NCBI RefSeq assembly: GCF_036014015.1
Contig: NZ_CP107905.1
Span: 5,208,001-5,272,000, forward strand
Reading direction: 5' to 3'
DNA from: Streptomyces sp. NBC_00457
GTDB lineage: Bacteria > Actinomycetota > Actinomycetes > Streptomycetales > Streptomycetaceae
DNA length: 64,000 nt
Each line of letters opens with the position of its first letter. Position 1 is the first letter of the stretch. The translations under genes and the position numbers were made by a program. Under the pieces are notes generated by a model, which had not been told where the DNA came from, did no database searches, and was given only the letters and a program-made list of their open reading frames with translations. Shown piece by piece: positions 8,759 through 17,500 of the stretch.

Positions 8759-9969
8759 TCAGGTGAACAGGACGATCGCGGCGACCACCAGGATCGCGGC
8801 CCCGATCCAGCGCTTGAAGCGGTGTACGAACCGCCCGACCACCCCGATTCGAAGCCCTCCGGAAACCGCCACGTCGCGCAGGGCGCCGATGCCCCTGCGG
8901 CAGCCGTTGCGGACGAGGACGGCGATCCCGGACGGGCCGCTGAGGAAAGCGCCGATGGCGGTGACGAGGGCGACGGCACCGAGCGCCCGTACACCGGCGC
9001 GCAGGAACCTGATCAGCGCGTCGTACACCGCTCCGGCGGCGGCCGTGGACGCGCCGGAGGGCAGATGGTCGAGGTAGCCGTCACGGAAGACGGTGAGTAT
9101 AATCCCGAGGAACAGCATGGCCACGAACACCGCCAACGCCGCCCCGATCAGGGCGTGCCGGCGGTTGAACGCGGTGTACACCCCCGCCGCGGCCACCAGC
9201 AGGGCGATGACAGGCAGCCAACTGCCCATGATCTCCAGGACCCTCATATAGGTCTTGATCTTGCCGATGTCCTTCGACTGGACCACCACGAAGTCCGTGT
9301 GGACATCCGGAATCTTCGCGGCAACTCCGAGGCCGGCGCCGACCAACCGCTCCTTGACCTGGGCCACGATCGGTGCCACGTCGATGGCCACCTGGTCGTT
9401 CTTCAGCGAGACCGCGCCGTCGGCCTCGCCCGTCAGGGCCTTGTCGACGGCCGAGTGCACCTTGCGGTTGGCCTCCACCCAGACCGTCTCGAAGGCACTG
9501 CTGCTGACCACCCGCTCCACGGTGCCGCTGACCAGCTGCTTCAGACCGCTCGTGATCGGCCCGTCCAGATTGCCGACCAGCTGGGCCGCCCTCGGCGGCA
9601 CACCCTTCTCCGACACGGCGTCCTGCAACTGCTTGACCAACGCGTCCACGTCGATCTGTGCCAGCACGACGTTGGTGACCCGGTTGGTGACCGCCTTCTG
9701 CACATCCGGATCGGACGCCAGCGGCCCCACCGTGGCGACGTAGCGGTCCGTGTCCCGCACAATGCTGTTCGCCCAGACCGCGATGACGGACAGCAGTGAC
9801 AGCAAGGCCGCGAAGAGGATCAGCAGGACGGAGCCCGGGACCGGAAGGGGTGATGCCGTGCCGCCCGCTGCGGGCGCGCGCCACTCTCCAGCGCACCTAC
9901 GCGGTGCCGCAGTTCATCCAGTTCGCTGCGCTCCCGGTTCGAGAGCGGCTCGTCGCCTGAGTGCGCCAT
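8759..9969 (-). pseudogene. Conserved actinobacterial membrane protein, frameshifted after the N-terminus
   Basis: ATG 9969 opens MAHSGDEPLSNRERSELDELRHRV, the charged coiled N-terminus expected for this family. At about 9834 one extra base shifts the frame. The remainder, read from about 9830, gives the first helix SVLLILFAALLSLLSVIAVW, the conserved loop VRDTDRYVATVGPLASDPDV, a long extracytoplasmic domain and further helices (LPVIALLVAAAGVYTAF, ALAVFVAMLFLGIILTVF, GAVALVTAIGAFL, IGAAILVVAAIVLF), stopping at 8759. The two parts would make about 400 residues. The downstream ORF alone would need a TTG start at 9805. It is a pseudogene unless the indel is a sequencing error. Confidence 0.7.
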
Positions 9970-10106
9970 GGACACCAGAAGATCCGTGCGATGCCGAACG
10001 CGCGACCCGTGTGCGCCCGACGAGTGAACCGCGCACGACGTGCGGCCGACCCGGTGCGGTGATGCAATGGCAGGGGGGAGCAGGCACGAGCCCAGAAGGT
10101 GACGCC

Positions 10107-10571
10107 GTGAGCGACACATTCGATGAAGTCGACACATCCGGCGGGATGACGGGACCGATCGACTATCTGGTCGTCGAGTTCCCCGGCAACCGAATGACCG
10201 GCGAGGGCCTCCCCCTCCTGGTCGATCTGGTGGACCGCGGCCTCATCCGGATCCTCGACCTGACGTTCATCCGGAAGGACGCCGACGGATCCGTGACCGG
10301 CCTGGAGATCGGCGATCTGACCGGCAACGGCGAACTCGACCTGGCCGTCTTCGAGGGAGCGTCCTCCGGCCTGCTGGGCCAGGACGACCTCGGGGAGGCA
10401 GCCAACGCCCTGGAACCCGGCAACTCCGCCGGCGTCCTGATCTACGAGAACCTGTGGGCCGCGCCGTTCGCCGCCGCCCTGCGACGCGGCGGTGCCGAGT
10501 TGGTCGCCTCCGGGAGAATCCCGGTGCCCGCGGTTCTGGCCGCGCTCGACGCGGTGGAAACCGCGCCCTGA
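10107..10571 (+). CDS. DUF6325 family protein
   Basis: GTG 10107 gives 154 residues beginning MSDTFDEVDTSGGMTGPIDYLVVEFPG. The family pattern includes GPIDYLVVEFPGNRMTGEGLPLLVDLVDRGLIRILDL in the first half and SAGVLIYENLWAAPFAAALRRGGAELVASGRIP near the end. It is soluble, with no membrane segment, and its function is unknown. DUF6325 proteins are usually next to a small SHOCT protein, as here (28 bp downstream), which suggests a conserved pair acting together. Start codons further upstream extend into non-conserved sequence antisense to the membrane-protein pseudogene. Confidence 0.85.
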   Translation: MSDTFDEVDTSGGMTGPIDYLVVEFPGNRMTGEGLPLLVDLVDRGLIRILDLTFIRKDADGSVTGLEIGDLTGNGELDLAVFEGASSGLLGQDDLGEAANALEPGNSAGVLIYENLWAAPFAAALRRGGAELVASGRIPVPAVLAALDAVETAP

Positions 10572-10599
10572 AGAGCAGGGGGCGAGAAGGGAGATCACC

Positions 10600-10884
10600 A
10601 TGCCGGGACTCCTCCGAGGGGTTGCCCGTACGGCCGTCGTCGCCGGAACGGCGACCGCCGTGTCGAACCGAGTATCCCGCCGACAGCAGGGGCGATGGGC
10701 GGCCCAGCAGGGACACCAGGAGCCCGCACCGCAGCCGACGCCTCCTGCCGAGCCGTCCGCTCCGGCGGCCTCCGACATGACCAGCAAGATCGAACAGCTG
10801 AAGCAGCTGGGCGAGCTCAAGACCCAGGGCTTCCTCACGGAAGCGGAGTTCGAGGACCAGAAGCGCAAGCTCCTCGGTTCCTGA
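10600..10884 (+). CDS. SHOCT domain-containing protein, partner of DUF6325
   Basis: ATG 10600 behind AAGGGAG gives 94 residues. The N-terminus MPGLLRGVARTAVVAGTATAVSNRVSRRQ is a hydrophobic, basic segment probably associating with the membrane, followed by a Pro/Ala-rich linker. The C-terminal 32 residues are a canonical SHOCT motif (IEQLKQLGELKTQGFLTEAEFEDQKRKLL), a short oligomerisation helix pair. It was probably made with the DUF6325 protein from one transcript. Confidence 0.88.
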   Translation: MPGLLRGVARTAVVAGTATAVSNRVSRRQQGRWAAQQGHQEPAPQPTPPAEPSAPAASDMTSKIEQLKQLGELKTQGFLTEAEFEDQKRKLLGS

Positions 10885-11056
10885 CCCGCGCCGGCCTGCG
10901 CCGCACCTGTCGCCGTAGTGGTGCTCTACTCGGTGGCCGGTTGCTGTGGGTTGCGCTCGGCTCGCCCGCGCTGTGGGTGCTGGTCGTCCTCTGCGGCCGC
11001 AAAGACACGACCGTCCGACGTCCGATCGAACTCGGCTCAACACCGTGCCCGTCCGA

Positions 11057-11150
11057 GAACGCGCTCTGCCCACCGGTCTTCGCGCCCCGTGCCCATAGCG
11101 TGCCCGTAAGAGCGGACAGCCACGGTCGACAGCGGCGCGATCCGACCCGC
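11057..11150 (+). repeat. Att-flanking repeat family A, copy 2
   Basis: Shares CGCTCTGCCCACCGGTCTTCG and AGCGTGCCCGTAAGAGCGGA with the copy at 6077-6172, at the same distance before a tRNA-Gly 3' fragment. About 80 percent identical by eye. Confidence 0.75.
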
Positions 11151-11213
11151 ACGACCGCGCGAGCAAAAGCCATCTGCGCACGTCAGAGCCGTATGGCTCG
11201 CCCAAGCGCCATC

Positions 11214-11259
11214 GCTTCCCAAGCTGAGAGCGCGAGTTCGATTCTCGTCACCCGCTCCA
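11214..11259 (+). repeat. 3' half of tRNA-Gly(CCC), attachment-site remnant 2
   Basis: Base-for-base identical over 46 nt to 6231-6276, again without the tRNA 5' half. The two copies bound a 5.0-kb segment with no recombinase gene, as attL and attR of a small integrated cassette would. Confidence 0.87.
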
Positions 11260-11265
11260 TGATGA

Positions 11266-11290
11266 AACCCCAGGACATTGGCCTGGGGTT
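11266..11290 (+). terminator. tRNA-Gly downstream terminator, intact copy
   Basis: Perfect 9-bp arms AACCCCAGG and CCTGGGGTT with a 7-nt loop directly follow the tRNA fragment. This copy is better preserved than the one at 6285. Confidence 0.75.
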
Positions 11291-11300
11291 TGTTCGTTGT

Positions 11301-12572
11301 CTAGTCCAATTTGAGGGTTGCATGCCCTCCGCGTGCCCGTGGCTGCACGCGGTGTGCCAAGCTGCGGCCCCAGGTCTGGCTCGGCGCTTCGATGTAGCGG
11401 TAGGTCAGCACGCACAGAGGCAACAGCACGGTGAAGAACGCCGCTTCGAGCGCGAGATCGTCCTGCCGTCGTCGGCCGATCGTGCTGTCGATCACTGCCA
11501 GCAGCACTGGATGCACCATGTAGACCGAGTAGCTGATCGCTCCCAGTCCGGTCAGTATCCGCGGTACGCGCCGGCGACGCGACGCCAGTCCGGCGCCGAA
11601 GGTGAGTACGGCCAGCAGGAACGCGGTGATCCAGCCGCGCCGGGTGAAATGGTCACCGTCGCCGTACCGGTACGCACTCCCCACGGCACAGGCGACCACC
11701 ACGACGGCAGTGCCCGCCGCGCACCGCCAGGTGCTCTGCCCGTTCTCGGCACGGTGGACGGCGGTGCCGAGGAACATCACGGCGAGGATCACCAGGCTCT
11801 CCCACAGCGGGACAGTGCCGTTGAACGAAACCAGGACGAGCGCCTGCACGCCGCCCAACACACCCCCGACTCCTCGAAGCACGGATGACCTGGCGCTCGT
11901 GCAACAGATGGCGACACCCATGGCGATGGTGGCGAAGGCGATCAGCGGGCCGGTGCCGACCAGGCTGGACAGGGCAGAGGGCGGCAGCGCCACCCCTGCT
12001 GTCACGCTCGCGGCGGCGAGAACGGTCAAGATGACAGCGATCGCCGCGGACTGCTGGTGGAGGCGGACCGTGAAAAGAGCGACGACCAGCAGGTAGAAGG
12101 ACATCTCGTAGGAGAGCGTCCACAGGATGAGCAGGAGATTGGGTGTCCCCAGCAACTCCTGGAGCATGGTGGCGTGGGCGACAGCGACGGCGGCAGCGCT
12201 CTGCTCGCCGAAGTCGCGCATGTCCGCGATGCCTGAGAGGTCGACGGCAAGGAGCACCGTGACGACAGCCGCCCACAGCGGGTACACACGGAAGAGCCGT
12301 CCGATCCAGAACGTACGGATACAGCCCCGGCGCTCCAGCGACGCGGGGATGATGTATCCGCTCACCAGGAAGAACACCATGATGCCGTAGCGGCTGGTGT
12401 TGAACTGCGGCATCAACTCCCCCCGGAAGTCCGCCATGAAGGTGTACGACGAGTGGTCGAACACCACGACGAGTGCGGCGATGCCTCGTAACGCGTCCAG
12501 CCAGCCCAGCCGCGACGAACCGGCCGTCGTGATGGCTGCAAGTAATCGTGGTGTGAGGGGTGGCGATTGCAT
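11301..12572 (-). CDS. Acyltransferase 3 family membrane protein (OafA/YrhL-like)
   Basis: Start at ATG 12572 (MQSPPLTPRLLAAIT), 423 residues; the upstream extension to 12839 is antisense to the next gene and unconserved. The family signature is at the N-terminus: RLGWLDALRGIAALVVVFDHSSY, with catalytic His in FDHS, then the RFFLVSGY-type motif VFFLVSGYIIPASLERRG. About ten transmembrane helices follow, ending SYSVYMVHPVLLAVID near the C-terminus. These enzymes move acyl groups onto sugars of antibiotics, exopolysaccharide or cell wall across the membrane. No neighbouring biosynthetic genes identify the acceptor. Confidence 0.9.
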   Translation of the reverse strand: MQSPPLTPRLLAAITTAGSSRLGWLDALRGIAALVVVFDHSSYTFMADFRGELMPQFNTSRYGIMVFFLVSGYIIPASLERRGCIRTFWIGRLFRVYPLWAAVVTVLLAVDLSGIADMRDFGEQSAAAVAVAHATMLQELLGTPNLLLILWTLSYEMSFYLLVVALFTVRLHQQSAAIAVILTVLAAASVTAGVALPPSALSSLVGTGPLIAFATIAMGVAICCTSARSSVLRGVGGVLGGVQALVLVSFNGTVPLWESLVILAVMFLGTAVHRAENGQSTWRCAAGTAVVVVACAVGSAYRYGDGDHFTRRGWITAFLLAVLTFGAGLASRRRRVPRILTGLGAISYSVYMVHPVLLAVIDSTIGRRRQDDLALEAAFFTVLLPLCVLTYRYIEAPSQTWGRSLAHRVQPRARGGHATLKLD

Positions 12573-12738
12573 GCGCAGGCAGCGTCCTCTTCGGTGAGGT
12601 GTCCGGTGGGTTGGTTGTGGTGCGGCCGCGGAGCGGTCCCCCGTGCCGCTCAACATCACCGAGTTCAGCGGCCGGCGCATTGTTCGGCAGTACCGTTCTG
12701 GCGGCCGAACAATGAGGTGGCTGGGGGGCGTGAGGGGT

Positions 12739-15700
12739 GTGGCGGGTCGTCGTGAGGTGCCGGTTGATCCGGAGTCGGGTCCGGTGCAGCGATTTGCGTC
12801 CGAGTTACGCAAGCTGCGGGCGGAAGCCGGCGGGATCACGTACCGGGCTCTGGCCCAGCGGGCGGGCTACTCGGTGACCACGCTGTCGCAGGCGGCGGCG
12901 GGCGAGCAACTGCCGACGCTGCCGGTGGCCCTGGCCTATGTGGGGGCGTGCGGTGGAGACCTGGCGGAATGGGAGGCCCGGTGGAAGGAGGCGGTGGAGG
13001 AGTCCGCCGGTGACGGCTCTCGGGACGACGACGGATCACTCACGCCGTACCGGGGTCTGGCACGGTTCGAGAGCGGTGACAGCGGCCTGTTCTTCGGCCG
13101 GGAACAGCTCACCGCGGACTTGATCGACCTGCTGCGCCGTCGTCGGTTCGCGGCGGTCTTCGGCCCTTCCGGCAGCGGTAAGTCCTCCCTGCTGCGGGCC
13201 GGCCTGATACCCGTACTCCGGCAGACTCAGGACCCGGACCTGCGCCCGGCCGCGATCCGGATCCTGACCCCGGGCGACCGCCCCGCCCGCACCCACGCAT
13301 CCCTCCTCACACCCGCAGTTCCCGGCGACGGCAGCGCCGGGGCAGACACGTTCGTGATCGTCGACCAGTTCGAGGAGGTCTTCACCCTCTGCCGCGATGC
13401 CGCCGAGCGTGTCCGCTTCATCGACCTGCTGCTGGCCGCCCGGCAGCCCGAGAGCCGCTTACGGGTGCTGTTGGCGGTGCGCGGCGACTTCTACGGCCGC
13501 TGCGCCGAGCACCGCGACCTGGCCGACGCACTGCGCGACGCCAACCTGCTGGCCGGTGCGATGAGCCCGGCGGAACTGCGCGACGCCGTCGTCAAGCCGG
13601 CCACGGCCGCCGGACTGACCGTGGAACGCGCCCTTACCACCCGGCTGGTCAAGGAGGTCGCCGATGCGCCGGGCGGGCTGCCCCTGCTGTCCCACGCGTT
13701 GCTGGAGACCTGGCGTCGGCGCCGCGGAAAGACACTGACCATGGCGGGGTACGAGGCGGCCGGATGCCTGGACGGCGCGATCGCCAAGACCGCCGAGAAG
13801 GTCTACGGCCGGTTCACCGAGGGCCAGGCAGCTGCCGCCCGCCGGGTGTTGCTGCGGCTGATCGCCCCTGGTGAGGGCACGCCCGACACCCGCCGTCCCG
13901 TCGAGCGTGCGGAACTGCCCGGCACCGGACGGGAGGAGACCGCCCAGGTGGTGGAGGCACTCGCGGGGGCGCGGCTGCTCACTCTGGACGGCGACACGGT
14001 CGAGATGGCCCACGAGGCCCTGATCACGGCCTGGCCCCGGCTGCGCAGGTGGATCGAGGAGGACCGCGAACGCCTGCGTCTGCACCGGGCGTTGACCGAG
14101 GCAGCCCAGGCCTGGCAGGAACTGAACCGCGAGAAGGGCGCCTTGTACCGGGGAAGCCGGCTCGCCGTCGCTCAGGAACACTTCGGCGGCGTACCGCGCG
14201 AGGACCTGACCGACCTGGAGCACGCCTTCCTCGACGCCAGCCGCGCCCACGAACAGAAGGGCCGTCGCCGTTACCGGCTGGTGCTCACCGCAGTCACCGC
14301 CGCCCTGTGCCTCGCACTCGTCGCCGCCGGCCTGGCCGTGCGGCAGTGGCAGAGCGCGGTCACCGCCCAGCACCTGGCCCAGTCCCGGCAACTGGCCGCC
14401 CAGTCCGGCGCACTGCTGGACTCCGAACCCGACCTCGCCGCACTGCTCGCCGTCCACGCGTATCGCACCAGCCCGACGCGCGAAGCCACGGCCGCCCTGT
14501 ACGCCGCTGCCGCACTACCGCTGCGTAAGCGCCTGACCGGCGGCACCAAGCCCGTGGACGCCATCGCCCTCAGCCCGGACGGACGCACTGTCGCCGCCAA
14601 CAGCCGAGACGGCAAGGTGCGGATCTGGGATCTGCCTGAAGGCCGGCTGCGGCACACGTTCGCCGGCTACGACGGCGGCAACATCGCGGCGTTCAGCCCC
14701 GACGGACGCACCCTCGCCATCACTGCCGTCGCTGCCGACGACGTGGTGGTGGCCCTCCTGGATCCGGTCACCGGCAGGAAACTCAGAACCTTCACCATCC
14801 CCGACGGTGCGGTACGCGGCATGGCTTTCAGCCCTGACGGTCGTACCGTGGCCGCCTCCTCCGTAAGTGCCGTACGGGTATGGGACGTCGCCACCGGTCG
14901 CAAGCGGCACAGCTTCACCAGACTCGTCGACCCGCGTGCGGTCGCCTTCGGCCCTGACGGACGTACCGTCGCCGTGGTGAACGGCGGACGGGTGCGGGTG
15001 TGGGACCTGGCCACCGGCCGCACCCGGACCGCCAACGACGACCAGATTGAGGGCGAGGCGGTGGGCTTCAGCCCTGACGGCCGGACATACGCGGCTGTCC
15101 GCGCCGACGGTTCGGTGCAACTGCGGGAGACGGCGACTGGCATCGTCCGGCGCACCATCAGGGACAGTGCCAGCGGGTTGGACGGAATGGCTTTCGCTCC
15201 GGACGGGCGGACCCTCGCCATCCCCGGCCGTGAGGGCACGGTACGACTGTGGGACACCGCCTCCGGCACTGAGCTGGCCACCGTGACCGCCGGTCACCAC
15301 GGACGCGGGGCCATGAAAGTGGCCCTCAGCGCGGACGGCCGGACCCTGGTGACCGGCAGCAACGGGGGCCCCGACGTCCGCATCCACCGACCAACTGTTG
15401 ATCGCCCGCAGACCACTCTGTCAGGCCATGCTGACACCTCTGTCTCCGACTTGGCATTCAGTCCGGACGGACGCTCGGTGGCCACGGTTCACCAAGGGCC
15501 GCCCGGCCGTGGGTCGGCACAGCTCTGGGATGTCAGTACGGGCGACCGCGAAGCCACACTGGCGCTCGACACCGACTCAGCACTCCAGGGAAAGCAACTG
15601 CGCGACCCGGTTTCCCGCCTCAGGGTTGTGGGGTTCGGCCCGACCGGGCGCGCTCTGGCTGTCTGGGCCACCAAGAAGAGGGTGATTGATGTCCGGGACG

Positions 15701-16578
15701 TTGCCACGGGCCGCCTTCGTCAAAGCCGTGCCCTGGGGGCCATCTACACGGCGGTCTTCAGCCCCGACGGGATGCGGCTGGCCATCGTCGGCTGGGAGGG
15801 ATCGGTGCGGATCTGGCACCTTTCAACCGGCGCGCTGCACACCATCCGCACCGGCCGCGACCGACCCGTAAGGGCGGTGGCATTCGCCCCGGACGGCCGC
15901 ACACTCGCCGTCGTTCACGTCGAGGCCCGCGGCGGCGACCAGCTCACGCTGCTCGACGCCGCCAACGGCCGTACACAGCACACCATCGAGGCGAGTGCCA
16001 GGAGCTCACAGTCCCTTGCGTTCAGCCCAGATGGGCACACCCTGGCCACAGCGAGCGGCTACAGCGGCTTGGTGAAGACATGGGACGCGCGTACCGGTCA
16101 GCTCCGAGACAGCTTCAGTGTCAGCACCGAGGTGGCGTCGCTGACTTTCAGCCCCGACGGACGCACCTTGGCCGCCGGCAGCGCAAGAGGAGTCCAGCTG
16201 TGGGACCTCGCCACCAGCCAGATCCGAACCACCCTGCCGACCAGCTCGCCCGCAGCAGTGGCGTTCAGCCCGGACGGACGCACTCTGGCCATCAGCACGG
16301 GCGACTCCGTCGGGCTGTGGAAGGTCGACCTGCCCGACCCGGCCCGCGCGATCCGGAACATCTGCGAGGCCGTCGGCAAAACTCTCACCCCCCTGGAAGG
16401 GTCCCGATATCTGCACGACCGGTCCGCCGAAACCGGCTGTCAGCCGCCCGCGCGACAGGAACCGAGGCATCGGCCTTCGGCTCACCAGTATCCCGCCGAT
16501 CCGCGGCGTCGTGCCCCCGCGGTCCCTTCGGTGGCGTGCCACGTGGTGAAAGGGGACCCTGGATGCAGGGGCACGTGA
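12739..16578 (+). CDS. nSTAND1-type NTPase with N-terminal HTH and C-terminal WD40 repeats
   Basis: Start taken at GTG 12739 (VAGRREVPVDPESGPVQ) behind GGGG; ATG 12712 and 12643 are alternatives. This gives about 1279 residues. Order: XRE-like HTH (ITYRALAQRAGYSVTTLSQAAAGEQLPTLP, about 30-60); nSTAND1 NTPase with PYRGLARFESGDSGLFFGRE, Walker A GPSGSGKS near residue 142 and Walker B FVIVDQFEEVF; helical region; one transmembrane helix (LVLTAVTAALCLALVAAGLAV, about 515); then about 14 WD40 blades each marked by FSPDGRT and VRIWD-like strings. The architecture is that of a signalling STAND switch, common in Streptomyces, and may be defence- or development-related. The C-terminal 50 residues are Arg/Pro-rich and look like frameshift read-through. 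Confidence 0.88.
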   Translation: MAGRREVPVDPESGPVQRFASELRKLRAEAGGITYRALAQRAGYSVTTLSQAAAGEQLPTLPVALAYVGACGGDLAEWEARWKEAVEESAGDGSRDDDGSLTPYRGLARFESGDSGLFFGREQLTADLIDLLRRRRFAAVFGPSGSGKSSLLRAGLIPVLRQTQDPDLRPAAIRILTPGDRPARTHASLLTPAVPGDGSAGADTFVIVDQFEEVFTLCRDAAERVRFIDLLLAARQPESRLRVLLAVRGDFYGRCAEHRDLADALRDANLLAGAMSPAELRDAVVKPATAAGLTVERALTTRLVKEVADAPGGLPLLSHALLETWRRRRGKTLTMAGYEAAGCLDGAIAKTAEKVYGRFTEGQAAAARRVLLRLIAPGEGTPDTRRPVERAELPGTGREETAQVVEALAGARLLTLDGDTVEMAHEALITAWPRLRRWIEEDRERLRLHRALTEAAQAWQELNREKGALYRGSRLAVAQEHFGGVPREDLTDLEHAFLDASRAHEQKGRRRYRLVLTAVTAALCLALVAAGLAVRQWQSAVTAQHLAQSRQLAAQSGALLDSEPDLAALLAVHAYRTSPTREATAALYAAAALPLRKRLTGGTKPVDAIALSPDGRTVAANSRDGKVRIWDLPEGRLRHTFAGYDGGNIAAFSPDGRTLAITAVAADDVVVALLDPVTGRKLRTFTIPDGAVRGMAFSPDGRTVAASSVSAVRVWDVATGRKRHSFTRLVDPRAVAFGPDGRTVAVVNGGRVRVWDLATGRTRTANDDQIEGEAVGFSPDGRTYAAVRADGSVQLRETATGIVRRTIRDSASGLDGMAFAPDGRTLAIPGREGTVRLWDTASGTELATVTAGHHGRGAMKVALSADGRTLVTGSNGGPDVRIHRPTVDRPQTTLSGHADTSVSDLAFSPDGRSVATVHQGPPGRGSAQLWDVSTGDREATLALDTDSALQGKQLRDPVSRLRVVGFGPTGRALAVWATKKRVIDVRDVATGRLRQSRALGAIYTAVFSPDGMRLAIVGWEGSVRIWHLSTGALHTIRTGRDRPVRAVAFAPDGRTLAVVHVEARGGDQLTLLDAANGRTQHTIEASARSSQSLAFSPDGHTLATASGYSGLVKTWDARTGQLRDSFSVSTEVASLTFSPDGRTLAAGSARGVQLWDLATSQIRTTLPTSSPAAVAFSPDGRTLAISTGDSVGLWKVDLPDPARAIRNICEAVGKTLTPLEGSRYLHDRSAETGCQPPARQEPRHRPSAHQYPADPRRRAPAVPSVACHVVKGDPGCRGT

Positions 16579-16592
16579 TGGAGGCGCACCTC

Positions 16593-16859
16593 ATGGCCGA
16601 GACCAGCACAGATCACAAGGCTCACACGCCGTTCCTTTCCCGCCCCGGCGTACGCCGCCTCGCACCGTTCGTTCTGATCACCGCGATCGCTCTGGTCTTC
16701 ATCTTCGAGAACCGCACGAGCGTCGAGATCCGCCTTCTCATCCCAGAAGTGACCATGCCGCTGTGGGGTGCCCTTTTGATCGCCTGGGGCCTCGGCATGC
16801 TGGCCTGCGCCTTTACTGTGCGTCGACGCCCGAACCGGCATTCACGACGACCGCGGTAA
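16593..16859 (+). CDS. LapA domain-containing small membrane protein
   Basis: ATG 16593 with GGAGG 8 bp upstream gives 88 residues (MAETSTDHKAHTPFLS). Two helices, RLAPFVLITAIALVFIFENRTSVEIRLLIPEV and MPLWGALLIAWGLGMLACAF, with the linking region ENR-S-I-LLIPEV, match the LapA/DUF1049 family of inner-membrane proteins. In Gram-positive bacteria the role is unknown. It starts 15 bp after the nSTAND gene, so it may share its transcript. Confidence 0.82.
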   Translation: MAETSTDHKAHTPFLSRPGVRRLAPFVLITAIALVFIFENRTSVEIRLLIPEVTMPLWGALLIAWGLGMLACAFTVRRRPNRHSRRPR

Positions 16860-16939
16860 GTAAGGACGCCTGAACCGAGTATGTGACGGGGCTCACGCCG
16901 AAGGGAAAACCGGCGGTCCGGGCCCGGCGTCTAGCCGGT

Positions 16940-17500
16940 GTGAGATCAGTCAGGAAGGCACCGGGCGAGCTGGACGAGGAGCGTCTCGTCCGGCTGGTGG
17001 CCAAGGGGGACCGCGCGGCGTTCGAGGAGCTGTACCGGCGCACCGCACCGTGGATGGCGGTGCGGCTGCGCCGTCGCTGTGCCGACGAGCAGATCGTCGC
17101 CGAGGTCATGCAGGAGACGTATCTGGCGGTGTGGCGAGCGGCGGGCGCGTTCGCGGGGGCCTCGGTGGGCGGGACCGCTGCCGGATGGCTGTGGACGATC
17201 GCGGCACGCCGCCTCGTCGACGCCTTCCGGCGCAGGGCCCACCATGCCGAGCCGCCGCCGGCCGCCGCTCTCCCCGACGCGGCGCCCGCCGCCGAGGAGG
17301 AGGCGCTCGCGGCGACCGTCGGCGGGGATGTCGGTGACGCCCTGCGGCGCCTTGCACCGGAACTCAGGCAGGTACTGCAGGCCATGGTGCTCGACGGGTT
17401 GTCCGTCCGGGAGACCGCGGTCCTGCTCGGGCTGCCCGAGGGCACGGTCAAGACCCGTGCCCGCCGGGCTCGGATCGCGATGCGGAGGGCGCTGGCATGA
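16940..17500 (+). CDS. RNA polymerase sigma factor, ECF-type
   Basis: Start taken at GTG 16940 (VRSVRKAPGELDEERLV); GTG 16883 is possible. Region 2 is at about 20-85 (AAFEELYRRTAPWMAVRLRRRC, VMQETYLAVWRAAGAF) and region 4 at about 130-185 (LRQVLQAMVLDGLSVRETAVLLGLPEGTVKTRARRARIAMRRAL). At about 186 residues it has no region 1 or 3, as in ECF factors. It is the first gene of a run with overlapping stops and starts to 21120, so it probably controls itself, the anti-sigma gene and the ABC transporter behind it. Confidence 0.9.
   Translation: MRSVRKAPGELDEERLVRLVAKGDRAAFEELYRRTAPWMAVRLRRRCADEQIVAEVMQETYLAVWRAAGAFAGASVGGTAAGWLWTIAARRLVDAFRRRAHHAEPPPAAALPDAAPAAEEEALAATVGGDVGDALRRLAPELRQVLQAMVLDGLSVRETAVLLGLPEGTVKTRARRARIAMRRALA

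Noticed and set aside
9750..10106. N-terminal extension of the DUF6325 gene
   Set aside because: Antisense to the membrane-protein pseudogene and not conserved in character; GTG 10107 fits the family.
13459..14457. 332-residue minus-strand ORF inside the nSTAND gene
   Set aside because: Gly/Gln-rich shadow without any domain signature.
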